A stretch of DNA of 64,000 bases from Streptomyces griseocarneus (GCF_014655595.1 NZ_BNBL01000007.1:77909-141908); one strand, 5' to 3'. Shown: positions 15,577-24,244, counted from the stretch's first letter. The notes: a model not told the origin generated them from the letters alone. Translations and numbers: made by a program.

Positions 15577-18500
15577 TCACGAGAGCGTCACCAGCCGCCA
15601 CACCAGGGACCCCAGCACCACCACCAGCAAGGGCAGCGCGAACCAGAACGAGCCCTGCAGCCACCGCAGCTGCCGCACCCCCGGCCGCATCCCCACCCGC
15701 ACCAGCTCCCTGGCCGCCAGCAGCGCCAGCAGCACCACCGCGGCCAGGGCGCCGACCACCGACACCGGCGTCCAGGTCACCCGCGGTCCCGCCGGACCGG
15801 GCCGCGGCTCGGGGGCGGTGCCGGCGGGCTTGTCCTTCAGCTCGTACAGCACCGCGTCGTCGTTGGCGAGCACCCGGCGCAACTGCGGAAGCTCGTCGAG
15901 CGAGCGGCGCAGGCGCTGTTCCCAGCCGGGGGCGTACCCCGCGCTGAGCTCCAGGTAGACGGACGGGCCGCGGCTGACCATCAGGTAGGCGTGGGGCCCG
16001 GCGGCGCGCAGCCTGTCCACGAGAGCGGGTGCGTGCGCCGGGTCGCGCGGGGCGAGCGTGGGTTCGTACAGCACCCGTTCCATGTCGCGCGCTCCCCACG
16101 GTATGGCGGGGGTGACGTCGTTGACCGTGTCGCTGCTCATCCACAGCAGCCGCACGGTGGGCCGGTCGTGGCGGTAGACGTACTCCATGGCCGCGACCTC
16201 GCCGGGACGCACGCGCTCGAAGGGTTCGTTGCCCCAGCGGGCCACCAGGAAGCCGAGCACCAGCACCAGCCCGGCCAGCAGCGCGGCCAGCGGGGCCCGC
16301 CACGCCGCGCCGTCCCGTGCGCCCGCGCCGTCCCGGGCGGCGGGGCGGGGGAAGAGCGCGAGGGCGGCCAGGGCGCAGGCGCCCGGCAGGGCGAACAGGA
16401 AGACGCGCAGGGCGACCTCGCCGCCGTAGGACTGCATCCCGAAGGCGAGGAACGGCACGCAGGCGAGGACCAGCAGCGACCGGTCGCCGACGCCGGCCCG
16501 GCGCCGCCGCCACCAGCCCAGGGCGGCGAGGGCCAGCACGCCGCCCGCGAGGGCGACGCGGACGTAGAGCACCGCCTTGTGCGTGGCGCTGCCGCCCTCG
16601 ATGCGCCCGGACACGGACGAGGAGACGTTGCCGCCGAGCGAGCCCAGCCCGCCGAAGAGGTCGTCGAAGTGGCCGGACCAGTACGGCTCGGCCAGGAAGC
16701 CCACCCACACCGCGAGGGTCACCGCGCACAGCAGGGGCAGCCCGGGCAGCGACAGCCGCCGGGCCAGGGCGAGTGCGGTCACCACGCCCAGCATGACGAA
16801 CGGGGTCAGCTGGTGGCTCGCGACGGAGGCCGTGAACAGGGCCAGCAGCAGGGCCAGCAGGACGACGGCCTCGCCGCGGCCCACCGGCGCGACCTCGCGC
16901 TCGCCGGGCAGCAGTCTGCCGCGCAGCTGCCCGGGCCAGCGGAACCACACCAGCAGCACGGCGACGAAGAGCAGATAGAACAGGTAATTCAGCGACTGGG
17001 GGGAGAAGTAGTCCTGCCCCACCCAGCCGCTCAGCGCGAACAGCCACAGCGCGGTCCACTTCGCCCGCCGGCCGGCCCGTACCGCGCGCAACAGCAGCGC
17101 CAGCGGGGCCAGGCTCAGCAGCTGGATCGCCAGCGGCCACCAGCGCAGCACCGCCTCGAGGTCGTCCACCCCGCAGGCCCGGGCGGCGAACGCGGCCAGC
17201 GCGAAGAATCCCGGCCAGCTCCAGCGGGCGTCCAGGTCGGGCGCGGCCGTGCCGAAGCGGTCGATGTAGTCCAGGAAGCCCAGGTGCTGCCAGGCCGTGG
17301 CGAAGCGCGGCCGGTCCTCCAGCACGGCGGGCACGGCGTGCAGGGACACCACGGTCGCCAGCAGCACGGCGGCCGGCAGTAACCGGCCGGGCCGCGGCAG
17401 CCACAGCGTCCAGGCGAAGGCGGCCACCAGCAGCCCCGCGCCCAGCAGCGTCGCCACCGGCAGTACGGACACCAGCCCGAACCCGCCCATGCCGTCCAGG
17501 TCCACCCCGCCGACGGCCGTGAGCGGCACCCAGTACAGCGCCAGCGCGGCCGCCAGCAGCAGCCAGACCCCCGCCGCGGGCCGGCGCCACCAGCGCGCGG
17601 GGTGCGGCACGGCGCCCCCGGCGGGGGCCGGGGGCGCGGGGGTTCGCACGGCCGCCCCGGAGGCGGGCCTGACATCGGGGCGCCGCTCCGGATGGTCGAT
17701 GTCCAGCCGCACCCCCAGCGGCAGCGTGTCCGCGTCGAGCGCCGAGCGCAGCGCCCGGTGGGTACCGAAGGCGCCGCCCTCGCGCTCGCCGGGCCGGTCG
17801 TCGCCGCGGTCGCCGTGCACCGCGAGATCGGCCAGGTCCCCGTCGGGCGGGGTCTCGGCGTCCCGGGGCGTGGCCTTGCGCTCCGCCCGCAGCACCGAGC
17901 GCAGCTTGACGGCGGCGATGGTGACGATCACCGTGAGGCTGCAGATCTCCGCCACCCCCGCGCCCACGAGTCCCATCCGCGGCAGCAGCACCAGGGTCAG
18001 CCCCAGCACCAGCGCGCACAGCAGCCCCTGCAGATACGCCAGTCCGGCGGTGCGGCTCTGCGCCCGCAGCACCGCGAAGTAGACCTCCATCACCACGCGC
18101 AGCGCCGTCCCGACCGCGAACCACCGCAGCAGCGGGGTGGCCGCGTCGGCGTACCCCCGGCCGAAGACCCGCAGGATGTAGGGCGCGAGCAGGAAGAGCA
18201 GCACGCACACCGGCACCATGATCTTGGCCATCCGGCGCAGCGCCGCCCGGCAGTTCTCCGCCAGCCGCGCCGGGTCGTGCGAGCCCTCGACGGTCAGGGA
18301 GGCGCCCATGTTGATGGCGAGCAGATTGACCGTGCCGGCGATGGTGGAGGTGATGTAGAAGTAGGCGTTGTCGGCGGGGCCGACCTGCGCGGCGACGAGC
18401 ACCGGCACCAGATAGACCACGGCCAGCGAGAACAGCGAGCCCGTGCAGTCCCCCGCCAGGAAGCGGCCGATCTCGCGGTAGGAGGCCGGGCTCGCCGACT

Positions 18501-19194
18501 TTTCGGTCGCCGCGACGTGCGCGGGCACCAGCCGCCGGAAGACCAGCCAGCCCAGCGGCAGCACCGACACCGCGATCGAGACCACCCAGGAGACGAACAC
18601 CCCGGACACCGGCAGCGCCACCGCCAGCCCCACCAGGAGCGCGAGCTTCACCACCGAGAAGACCGTGTTGCCCACCGGCACCCAGAGGGCGTTGCGCAGC
18701 CCGGTCAGCACCCCGTCCTGCAGGGTGAGCACCGACCAGGCCACGGCGGCCGCGACGAACCCCAGCCCGGCGAGCGGCCCGTGCAGGAAGCGGTACGACG
18801 GGCCCCACTGGTCGAGCGTGAGCACGAAGACCCCCGCCGCGACCGCGACGAGCAGCGAACTCCCGGCGTACGTGCGCCAGACGAGAGAACCGGTCGTCCG
18901 CCCCGCCACCGGGATGAAGCGGGCCAGCGCCCCCGTGAGGGTGATGGCCGTCAGGCCCGCCAGGAGCTTCATCGCGGCGATGGCCGCGGAGCCCTGGCCG
19001 ACCGACTCCTCGGTGTAGTAGCGCGCGGCGGCCAGCCAGAAGCCCAGCCCCAGGACACCGCTGATGCCCGTGTTGAGCATCAGCGCGAAGGCGTTGCGGA
19101 ACAGCGGGGTGCCGCTGCCGCGCCCGGGCAGCCGCAGCCGCCGGGCGGCCGGCTCCACGGCTCTTTCCTCGGGCCGGGTGGACGTTTCAGGCAC
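15577..19194 (-). CDS. Wzx-type polysaccharide flippase fused to a large multi-spanning membrane domain
   Basis: 1205 residues, far longer than a normal flippase (~430–500). Residues ~30–450 form an oligosaccharide flippase/MATE-like domain with paired helices (NAFALMLNTGISGVLGLGFW, the TVNLLAINMGASLTVEGS region and GLVGAGVAEI). A charged linker (~455–540) leads to a second half with about 12–14 helices and the loops YFSPQSLNYLFYLLF and SHQLTPFVMLG, resembling polytopic glycosyltransferase/polymerase-like proteins. The C-terminus ends in two more helices. It would move lipid-linked polysaccharide units across the membrane. The GTG start overlaps the deacetylase stop by 8 bp, making it the last gene of the GT2–GT2–deacetylase–flippase operon. 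Leu605 is encoded by TTA, the rare codon read by bldA tRNA. Confidence 0.85.
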   Translation of the reverse strand: MPETSTRPEERAVEPAARRLRLPGRGSGTPLFRNAFALMLNTGISGVLGLGFWLAAARYYTEESVGQGSAAIAAMKLLAGLTAITLTGALARFIPVAGRTTGSLVWRTYAGSSLLVAVAAGVFVLTLDQWGPSYRFLHGPLAGLGFVAAAVAWSVLTLQDGVLTGLRNALWVPVGNTVFSVVKLALLVGLAVALPVSGVFVSWVVSIAVSVLPLGWLVFRRLVPAHVAATEKSASPASYREIGRFLAGDCTGSLFSLAVVYLVPVLVAAQVGPADNAYFYITSTIAGTVNLLAINMGASLTVEGSHDPARLAENCRAALRRMAKIMVPVCVLLFLLAPYILRVFGRGYADAATPLLRWFAVGTALRVVMEVYFAVLRAQSRTAGLAYLQGLLCALVLGLTLVLLPRMGLVGAGVAEICSLTVIVTIAAVKLRSVLRAERKATPRDAETPPDGDLADLAVHGDRGDDRPGEREGGAFGTHRALRSALDADTLPLGVRLDIDHPERRPDVRPASGAAVRTPAPPAPAGGAVPHPARWWRRPAAGVWLLLAAALALYWVPLTAVGGVDLDGMGGFGLVSVLPVATLLGAGLLVAAFAWTLWLPRPGRLLPAAVLLATVVSLHAVPAVLEDRPRFATAWQHLGFLDYIDRFGTAAPDLDARWSWPGFFALAAFAARACGVDDLEAVLRWWPLAIQLLSLAPLALLLRAVRAGRRAKWTALWLFALSGWVGQDYFSPQSLNYLFYLLFVAVLLVWFRWPGQLRGRLLPGEREVAPVGRGEAVVLLALLLALFTASVASHQLTPFVMLGVVTALALARRLSLPGLPLLCAVTLAVWVGFLAEPYWSGHFDDLFGGLGSLGGNVSSSVSGRIEGGSATHKAVLYVRVALAGGVLALAALGWWRRRRAGVGDRSLLVLACVPFLAFGMQSYGGEVALRVFLFALPGACALAALALFPRPAARDGAGARDGAAWRAPLAALLAGLVLVLGFLVARWGNEPFERVRPGEVAAMEYVYRHDRPTVRLLWMSSDTVNDVTPAIPWGARDMERVLYEPTLAPRDPAHAPALVDRLRAAGPHAYLMVSRGPSVYLELSAGYAPGWEQRLRRSLDELPQLRRVLANDDAVLYELKDKPAGTAPEPRPGPAGPRVTWTPVSVVGALAAVVLLALLAARELVRVGMRPGVRQLRWLQGSFWFALPLLVVVLGSLVWRLVTLS
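17380..17382 (-). promoter_or_regulatory. In-frame TTA codon (bldA-type translational control)
   Basis: On the minus strand the codons run CGG TTA CTG CCG, encoding Arg-Leu-Leu-Pro in the second half of the flippase fusion. The position is in frame with GTG 19194 (codon 605). TTA is very rare in Streptomyces and needs the developmentally regulated tRNA-Leu(UAA), so full-length protein should appear only late in development. I noticed no other in-frame TTA in the window, though I scanned by eye. Confidence 0.85.
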
Positions 19195-20002
19195 GGGATT
19201 CGGTCGCTTTCCTGATGCCGCTGTTCCTGACGAGGCTGCGGGTTCTGCGGACGACGGCGTACCCCTTGGTCAGCGCCCGGTCCCGGGCGAAGAGCCGGCC
19301 GATCGCCCGGCCCTCGACGAGCCGTTCGAACTCGGCGAGGCCCGTGGTGCGGCGCACGGTCACCCGCTCCAGGGCGTACGGCCCCTGGCGGCGCGCGGCC
19401 AGCGCGTTCCCCACGGCGAGGGACACCCCGAACCCGGCCGCGCGCACCGTATCGCGCACCCGGCGGCTGGAGTAGCCGTAGGGGTAGGCGAACGACTCGG
19501 GCGGGTGACCCAGTTCGGACGCCAGTACGTCGCGGCAGTGCCCCACCTCGAACCGCAGTCGGTCGTCGGTGAGCTGATCGAGCTGGGGATGGGTGTGGCT
19601 GTGCCCCCCGATCTCCAGCCCGGCCGCCGCCAGCTCCCGCACCTGCTCCCAGCTCAGCATGAGGTCCAGGGCGCCCCCCGTCTCGTGCCGGCCGCGCAGC
19701 CAGCCCGTGGAGGCGAACAGCGTGGCGGTGAAGCCGTGCCCGGCGAGGACGGGGAGGGCGTAGCGGTGCACGCCCTCGTAGCCGTCGTCGAAGGTGATCA
19801 GCACGGGCTTGGGCGGCAGCGCGCCGCCCGTGCGCCAGGCGGCGGCCAGCCGCTCCGTCGTCAGGGGCGTGAAGCCGTTGCGGGCCAGCAGCCCCATCTG
19901 CTCCCCGAAGGAGGCCGGCGAGACCGACAGCCCGTACGCCGCGCGGGCGGGCGAGTGGGCCACGGAGTGGTACATCAGGATCGGCACCGGGCCGTCGCTC
20001 AT
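19187..20002 (-). CDS. Polysaccharide deacetylase (CE4 family)
   Basis: Metal-dependent N- or O-deacetylase, 271 residues. The catalytic TFDDGY motif is at 70–75 (Asp72 base, Asp73 metal ligand) and the metal-binding HSHTH at 134–138 (His134, His138). The N-terminal PVPILMYHSV is characteristic of the IcaB/PgaB branch that partly deacetylates poly-N-acetylglucosamine-like exopolymers. FAYPYGY is the next conserved motif. No clear signal peptide is visible, so action in the cytoplasm or at the membrane face is possible. ATG 20002 overlaps the stop of the upstream GT2. It is the third gene of the polysaccharide operon. Confidence 0.9.
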   Translation of the reverse strand: MSDGPVPILMYHSVAHSPARAAYGLSVSPASFGEQMGLLARNGFTPLTTERLAAAWRTGGALPPKPVLITFDDGYEGVHRYALPVLAGHGFTATLFASTGWLRGRHETGGALDLMLSWEQVRELAAAGLEIGGHSHTHPQLDQLTDDRLRFEVGHCRDVLASELGHPPESFAYPYGYSSRRVRDTVRAAGFGVSLAVGNALAARRQGPYALERVTVRRTTGLAEFERLVEGRAIGRLFARDRALTKGYAVVRRTRSLVRNSGIRKATESRA

Positions 20003-21075
20003 GCGCCCGCTCCTTCGGGCGCCGCCGTCCCGCCCGGCCCCGCCCCGCCCGCCGTCACCGGCTCCACCGCCGCCACCGCGAACCGGCCGCCGCCCCGGCG
20101 CGCCCGCAGCGTGCCCAGGGCGTAGCCCCCGGCCGCCGCGGCCACGCCGGCCACGATCGCCCCGGCCCGGCCCGCGCCGCCGGGCCGCCCCAGCAGCGCG
20201 TCCCGCACCCCGCGCCCGACGCCGGCCGGAAGCACGCGGGTGGTGTAGCGGCGCTCGGTCGCGAGCCCCTCCTGGGCGCCCACGCTCCGCGCCACCAGGG
20301 CCTTCGAGAGGCCTTCGGCGTACGCCCGGGTGCGGAAGTAGCGGAACCGCTCGCGGACCGGCGGCACCCGGTGGTGGATCACCGAGCGGTCGTCGATCAG
20401 CAGCACGGCGCCGGGCAGCGCCCGGGTCAGCCGGATGCACAGCTCCGTCTCCTCGCAGCCCAGCGGCAGCCGGTGGCCGTCCCGGCCGATGCCGGCGGCG
20501 AAGCCCCCGGCGACCTCCAGGGCCCATCTGCGGAAGGAGGCGTTGCCGCCGAGGACGTTGCGCACCGCCACCTTGCCCGGCGGCAGCCCCCGGTACGTAC
20601 AGCCCACGACCCAGTCGAACTCCTCCGGGAACCAGGCCGGACGGCGGCGGGACGCCCACACCGGCTGGGTGCGGCCGCCCACCGCCATCACCCGCGGGTC
20701 GGCGTAGCCCTCGGCGAAGTGCAGCAGCCAGTCCCGCTCGGCGACCGCGTCGTCGTCCAGGAAGGCGACGACCTCGCCGGCACAGGCGGCGACGCCGGTG
20801 TTGCGGCCCGCCGACAGGCCGCGGGGGCCCGCGTTGGCGAGCACCCGCACCGGCCGCGCCCCCGCGCCCGCGCCGTCGTCGCCGTAGGCCTTGGCGAGGC
20901 GGCGCAGCAGCGCGGGGTTGTGGTCGACCACGAGCAGCGTCTCCAGGGCGGGGTAGGACTGGTCGCGCACCGATGCCACCGCGGCGAGGATGTCGCCCCA
21001 GCGGTCCTCGGTGTAGACGCAGATCACCACCGAGACGGTCGGCATGCCGGTGCGTGGCGTGGGCACTGTGCTCAA
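19999..21075 (-). CDS. GT2-family glycosyltransferase
   Basis: Inverting GT-A glycosyltransferase, about 358 residues, probably at the inner face of the membrane. The N-terminal nucleotide-binding region is VSVVICVYTEDRWGDILAAVASVRDQ. DDDAVAERDW is the DxD-type metal site, and CEETELCIRL carries the catalytic ED. A weakly hydrophobic C-terminal stretch (AGAIVAGVAAAAGGYALG) may associate with the membrane. Start choice: TTG 21075 overlaps the upstream stop (TTGA) and has GGGGAAG 4–5 nt upstream. GTG 21066 or ATG 21045 are alternatives with poorer ribosome-binding sites. It sits between another GT2 and the deacetylase in one operon. The sugar is unknown. Confidence 0.88.
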   Translation of the reverse strand: MSTVPTPRTGMPTVSVVICVYTEDRWGDILAAVASVRDQSYPALETLLVVDHNPALLRRLAKAYGDDGAGAGARPVRVLANAGPRGLSAGRNTGVAACAGEVVAFLDDDAVAERDWLLHFAEGYADPRVMAVGGRTQPVWASRRRPAWFPEEFDWVVGCTYRGLPPGKVAVRNVLGGNASFRRWALEVAGGFAAGIGRDGHRLPLGCEETELCIRLTRALPGAVLLIDDRSVIHHRVPPVRERFRYFRTRAYAEGLSKALVARSVGAQEGLATERRYTTRVLPAGVGRGVRDALLGRPGGAGRAGAIVAGVAAAAGGYALGTLRARRGGGRFAVAAVEPVTAGGAGPGGTAAPEGAGA

Positions 21076-21896
21076 GACACTTCCCCGCGGCTGGCGGCGG
21101 GCGCGATGGCGAGCGTCCCGCGTCGGCTCTGGGAACGGCGACCGGTGCCGCGTTCGCGCAGGATGACCTTCAGCACCCGCAGTCCGTCGCGCACGGCCCG
21201 CAGGTTGCTGGTGCCGTGGATGCGGACGAACTCGTGGCTGGGAATCTCCTGTACGCGCAGCCCGGCCTTCACCACTCTGATGTTCATCAGGGTCTCGACC
21301 TCGAAGCCGGCGCAGTCGAGGGCGATCTCGTCCAGGCAGTGCTTCCAGAACGCGTTGTAGCCGTAGCACAGGTCGGTGTAGCGGGCACCGAACTTGTGGT
21401 TGACCATCGAGGTCAGCACGCGGTTGCCCAGCTTGCGGATCAGCGTCATGTCGTCCGTGCCGCCGCCGTTGGCGAAGCGGGAGCCCTTGGCGAAGTCCGC
21501 GCCCCCCACCAGTGCGGAGACATAGCTGACGATCTCGGCGCCGTCCGCGGAGCCGTCGGCGTCGACCATCACGATGATCTCGCCCGTGCAGGCGGCGAAG
21601 CCGGTGATCAGCGCGTCGCCCTTGCCCTTGCCGAGCTGCTCGACGACCTTGACCTCCGGGTAGAGGTCGCGGGCGACCCGCACGGTGTCGTCGGTGGAAT
21701 TGCCGTCGACCAGAACCACTTCGTGGATCCAGTCCGGCAGGGTCTTGAAGACGTACGGAAGGTTCTCCGCCTCGTTCATGGCGGGAATGACGACGCTCAC
21801 CGGTGGCGCTATCGCGAAGTGCGACGTCACCGGACGGTAGCGGCCTGATGTCTCCGGATCCTCTTCACTGGCCGCCGGCCGCAGGAACGCACTCAT
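21072..21896 (-). CDS. GT2-family glycosyltransferase (dolichol-phosphate mannosyltransferase-like)
   Basis: 274 residues, first gene of the four-gene polysaccharide operon. The GT-A core reads PVSVVIPAMNEAENLPYVFKTLP, VLVDGNSTDDTV and the acceptor metal motif VMVDADGSADG, followed by KGSRFANGGGTDDMT and GYNAFWKHCLDEI, typical of DPM1/polyprenyl-phosphate sugar transferases without a membrane domain. It probably loads a sugar onto undecaprenyl phosphate for the polymer made here. ATG 21896 has GAGGGAAAGAAG upstream. An upstream extension exists but is preceded by no ribosome-binding site. Stop and next start overlap. Confidence 0.88.
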   Translation of the reverse strand: MSAFLRPAASEEDPETSGRYRPVTSHFAIAPPVSVVIPAMNEAENLPYVFKTLPDWIHEVVLVDGNSTDDTVRVARDLYPEVKVVEQLGKGKGDALITGFAACTGEIIVMVDADGSADGAEIVSYVSALVGGADFAKGSRFANGGGTDDMTLIRKLGNRVLTSMVNHKFGARYTDLCYGYNAFWKHCLDEIALDCAGFEVETLMNIRVVKAGLRVQEIPSHEFVRIHGTSNLRAVRDGLRVLKVILRERGTGRRSQSRRGTLAIAPAASRGEVS

Positions 21897-22331
21897 GTGT
21901 CTTCTTTCCCTCTCGTCCGGTGGACCGCCTGCCCCAGCGGTCCAATCGTGTATCCGGTTCGAAAAGGGGGTACTCGCCTTGCCCGCCCGGCATGGAAGAC
22001 CATGCGGACAGGGCGAGTTGGCAAGTATCACCGAGCCGCGCGACACGCGACCCGGCGCTGTTGACTGGCCGAGCGCGACACCCCCTGCCGCGCCCCGCGC
22101 CGGACATCATCGCGACGCTGTAGCCCTCCCCGAGCCGCTTGGAGATGATGGGCCGATGCGGGTAGATGTACGACGGTATTGAAGCTTGAGACTGTATGGC
22201 AAGAGGTGGGGCGGAGACTCCTCCTTTGGTGTTTTTTGCGCCTATGCAACTACCCGTACGGTCTCAGCTCTTGACGACGGCTTCGCCGGGTCCGGCACGC
22301 CGAGTCCGTCTCCGCCCGGCCGCCGGGCGCG
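21897..22331. other. 435-bp intergenic region upstream of the polysaccharide operon
   Basis: No gene is convincing here. It has a stretch of lower GC with a T6 run, a small hairpin GCATG-gaagac-CATGC (22000–22015 area) and one good minus-strand promoter (separate entry). If that promoter is used, the GT2 operon would have a leader of roughly 270 nt. I compared the leader by eye with the c-di-AMP (ydaO) riboswitch pattern and did not find it. Confidence 0.5.
22173..22202 (-). promoter_or_regulatory. Candidate housekeeping promoter for the GT2 operon
   Basis: Read on the minus strand: TTGCCA, 18-bp spacer, TACCGT. Both hexamers are close to the actinomycete σHrdB pattern. It points toward the GT2 start 277 bp away, implying a long leader. 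No closer equally good promoter was seen. Confidence 0.45.
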
Positions 22332-23426
22332 TCACTCGCCGTGCCGGATGCGCCCCACGCGCTTGAGCAGCCGGTCGGCCGGCTCGAACAGCTCCGGCCG
22401 CGACAGCACCGTGTTGCGCAGCGCGCGCACCGGCGCCCGCCGGGCCCGGTACCCCAGCGCCACCGGGTGCCGCCGGGTCACCCAGCCCTCCGAGACGCTG
22501 AGCTCCCGGGTCTTGAGCGAGTCCTTGTACGCCTTCCCGCCCCGGCCCAGGTCCAGGTAGGCCAGCCCGTCCGCGGCGGCCCCCTCGGCCATCCGCATGT
22601 GCAGCACCAGTCCGGGGGAGTAGCGCGCGAACTCCGGGTCGTACGCCGGGAACCAGCAGGCCAGCACCGTGGTCGAGCGCAGCCCGAAGTGGGCCGCGAC
22701 CGGCCGCCCGGCCGCGTAGAGCACCGACAGCAGCCCGGCGAACGACTCCGTGCGGGTGTGGAACAGCTGCTCGACGAGGTGGGATATCCAGGGGCGCGCG
22801 AAGCGGTCCGCACGCCCTGTTCTTCGGTACTGCGCCGATTTCCAGCCGGTCAGGACCCGCAGCACGGCCGGATCCCGCTCGTCGTGGACGTACCGGATCT
22901 CACCGAAGTCGCGCGCCAGCCGCCGCTCCTTGGCCAGCGTGGTGCGGGTGAACTTCGGCGACTGCTTGCGCAGGGCCGCCAGATAGCGCTCGTAGCCCTG
23001 GTCGACGTCGATGACGGGCGAGGCGTACGAACCGGAGGCCGCCATCTCGAACGGCTTCTGCCCCTCCACCAGGTGGTCGAACTCCCACAGCGACAGCCCG
23101 CAGGCGAGCAGCAGCTCGCGGGTGTCCCACTGGAAGCCGGGCCGGTGCACCAGGCCCTGGGCGTCGGAGACGCCCAGCCCGATGGCCCGCCCCACCCCCA
23201 GCGAGGAGCGCTGGAAGGGGAAGAACGCCACCGGCTCCCCGTCCTCCCGCACGACCGCTATCCGCGCCCCGCGCCGGCAGCGGCCCACGGCCAGTGCGAA
23301 CTCCGGAGCGAGGAAAGGATTCGCGAGCTGCGGCGACCCGTCCTCCACGGCCCTCGCCTGCATCGCCGACCACGCCGCCCGGTCGGCCGCGGTGAGCTCA
23401 CCGGGCCGGTACACGCTGATGTCCAC
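22332..23426 (-). CDS. GNAT/FemAB-like acyltransferase (CelD/BioF2-like domain)
   Basis: 364 residues with the acetyltransferase-6 fold found in CelD-type cellulose/EPS proteins. The first GNAT half spans about 20–150 (ARIAVVREDGEPVAFFPFQ). The second is around 190–320 (LSVLYAAGRPVAAHFGL, LVLHMRMAEGAAADGLAYLDLGRGGKAYKDSL). The final segment, LDLGRGGKAYKD, is the conserved CoA/substrate-binding turn of this family. GTG 23426 lies 1 bp after the stop of the upstream membrane-protein gene, so the two are cotranscribed. Beside the polysaccharide genes it may acylate the polymer or a linked precursor; no direct evidence for substrate. Confidence 0.8.
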   Translation of the reverse strand: MDISVYRPGELTAADRAAWSAMQARAVEDGSPQLANPFLAPEFALAVGRCRRGARIAVVREDGEPVAFFPFQRSSLGVGRAIGLGVSDAQGLVHRPGFQWDTRELLLACGLSLWEFDHLVEGQKPFEMAASGSYASPVIDVDQGYERYLAALRKQSPKFTRTTLAKERRLARDFGEIRYVHDERDPAVLRVLTGWKSAQYRRTGRADRFARPWISHLVEQLFHTRTESFAGLLSVLYAAGRPVAAHFGLRSTTVLACWFPAYDPEFARYSPGLVLHMRMAEGAAADGLAYLDLGRGGKAYKDSLKTRELSVSEGWVTRRHPVALGYRARRAPVRALRNTVLSRPELFEPADRLLKRVGRIRHGE

Positions 23427-23427
23427 G

Positions 23428-23877
23428 TCACGAAGCCCGACTTCTCGCGGCGCGGCCCCGATGGCGCCACGCGTGTGCCAGCAGGAACACCAGCAGGCTG
23501 ACCGCCGCGACCGCCGCGACGCCGCCCCGCACCGTCCAGGCGTGCAGCGCCAGCATGACCTGGGCGATCAGCAGGTCGACGGCCACGGCCGCGCCCGCGG
23601 CCACCACCGACCGGCTGAGCGGGTCCAGGCCGCGCAGCGCGGCCGCCACGGCGCACGCGGGCGCCATGATCAGGAAGAACAGCGTGAACGGCGCGCGCAG
23701 GGGCGATCCGATGTCGGCGAGCGCCAGCACGCCGCCCACCCCGGCGATGGCCGCGGCCGCGCCCGCCACCACGGGGAGCGAGTCCCCCGCGGGCGCCCTC
23801 CTCCCGCCGCCACCGTCGCCCGTATCGTCCCGTTCCGCCGAATCGTCAAGACCGGTGAGATCAGTGAAGCTCTGCAT
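23428..23877 (-). CDS. Small membrane protein, unknown function
   Basis: 149 residues. An acidic, Gly-rich cytoplasmic N-terminus (~35 residues) is followed by four predicted helices (SLPVVAGAAAAIAGVGGVLALADI, FTLFFLIMAPACAVAAAL, VVAAGAAVAVDLLIAQVMLAL, VAAVAAVSLLVFLLAHAW). I recognise no family. It is coupled to the acyltransferase downstream (1-bp gap) and may be its membrane partner. ATG 23877 is preferred because upstream sequence has ordinary, non-coding base use; only a weak GGGGGG serves as ribosome-binding site. Confidence 0.7.
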   Translation of the reverse strand: MQSFTDLTGLDDSAERDDTGDGGGGRRAPAGDSLPVVAGAAAAIAGVGGVLALADIGSPLRAPFTLFFLIMAPACAVAAALRGLDPLSRSVVAAGAAVAVDLLIAQVMLALHAWTVRGGVAAVAAVSLLVFLLAHAWRHRGRAARSRAS

Positions 23878-24244
23878 TGGCGACTTAGCCCCCCGAAGCG
23901 CCGGATGCCGGGCTTCAATGTCGCGCAACGGGCAAAGGCACGTCAAGATGTGAAGGCCGTGCGAACAGCCCCCGAAGGGTGCGCCCGCCACAACCGGAGG
24001 CTGTCCGTCAGATGAACAGTCGGTGTGCCGGGACGACGATCCGACGGTGCGTCAATCAGGGATCCCCCGGGGCGGGTTGACAGCCTCCGACGAGTTCAAC
24101 TGCTTCTAGCGGAATGTCATATACGCGACAGGAATCGGCCATCCTCCTAGGGTGTTGATCACCCGGTTTTGGCATGGACACTTCCAGCAACGCCGGGCCG
24201 CTGCTACCACGGTGGTGGCAGAAAACCCTGCTAAGGGAGATTCC
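23878..24244. other. 367-bp divergent intergenic region with 21-bp dyad at 24201–24221
   Basis: Separates the minus-strand membrane-protein gene from the plus-strand lipase. No gene seen. A consensus-like TTGACA is at 24077–24082 but lacks a good −10; TAGGGT at about 24149 is an alternative. The main structured element is CTGCTACCAC-G-GTGGTGGCAG (24201–24221), 10-bp arms with one mismatch, 23 bp before the lipase start. It could be an operator or an mRNA leader hairpin. Confidence 0.5.

Noticed and set aside
15562..17382. 606-codon plus-strand frame inside the flippase locus
   Set aside because: Low-complexity His/Gln/Arg-rich shadow of the minus-strand gene, which has a consistent membrane topology.
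21897..22172. c-di-AMP (ydaO) riboswitch in the GT2 leader
   Set aside because: The conserved ydaO core was not recognisable by eye.
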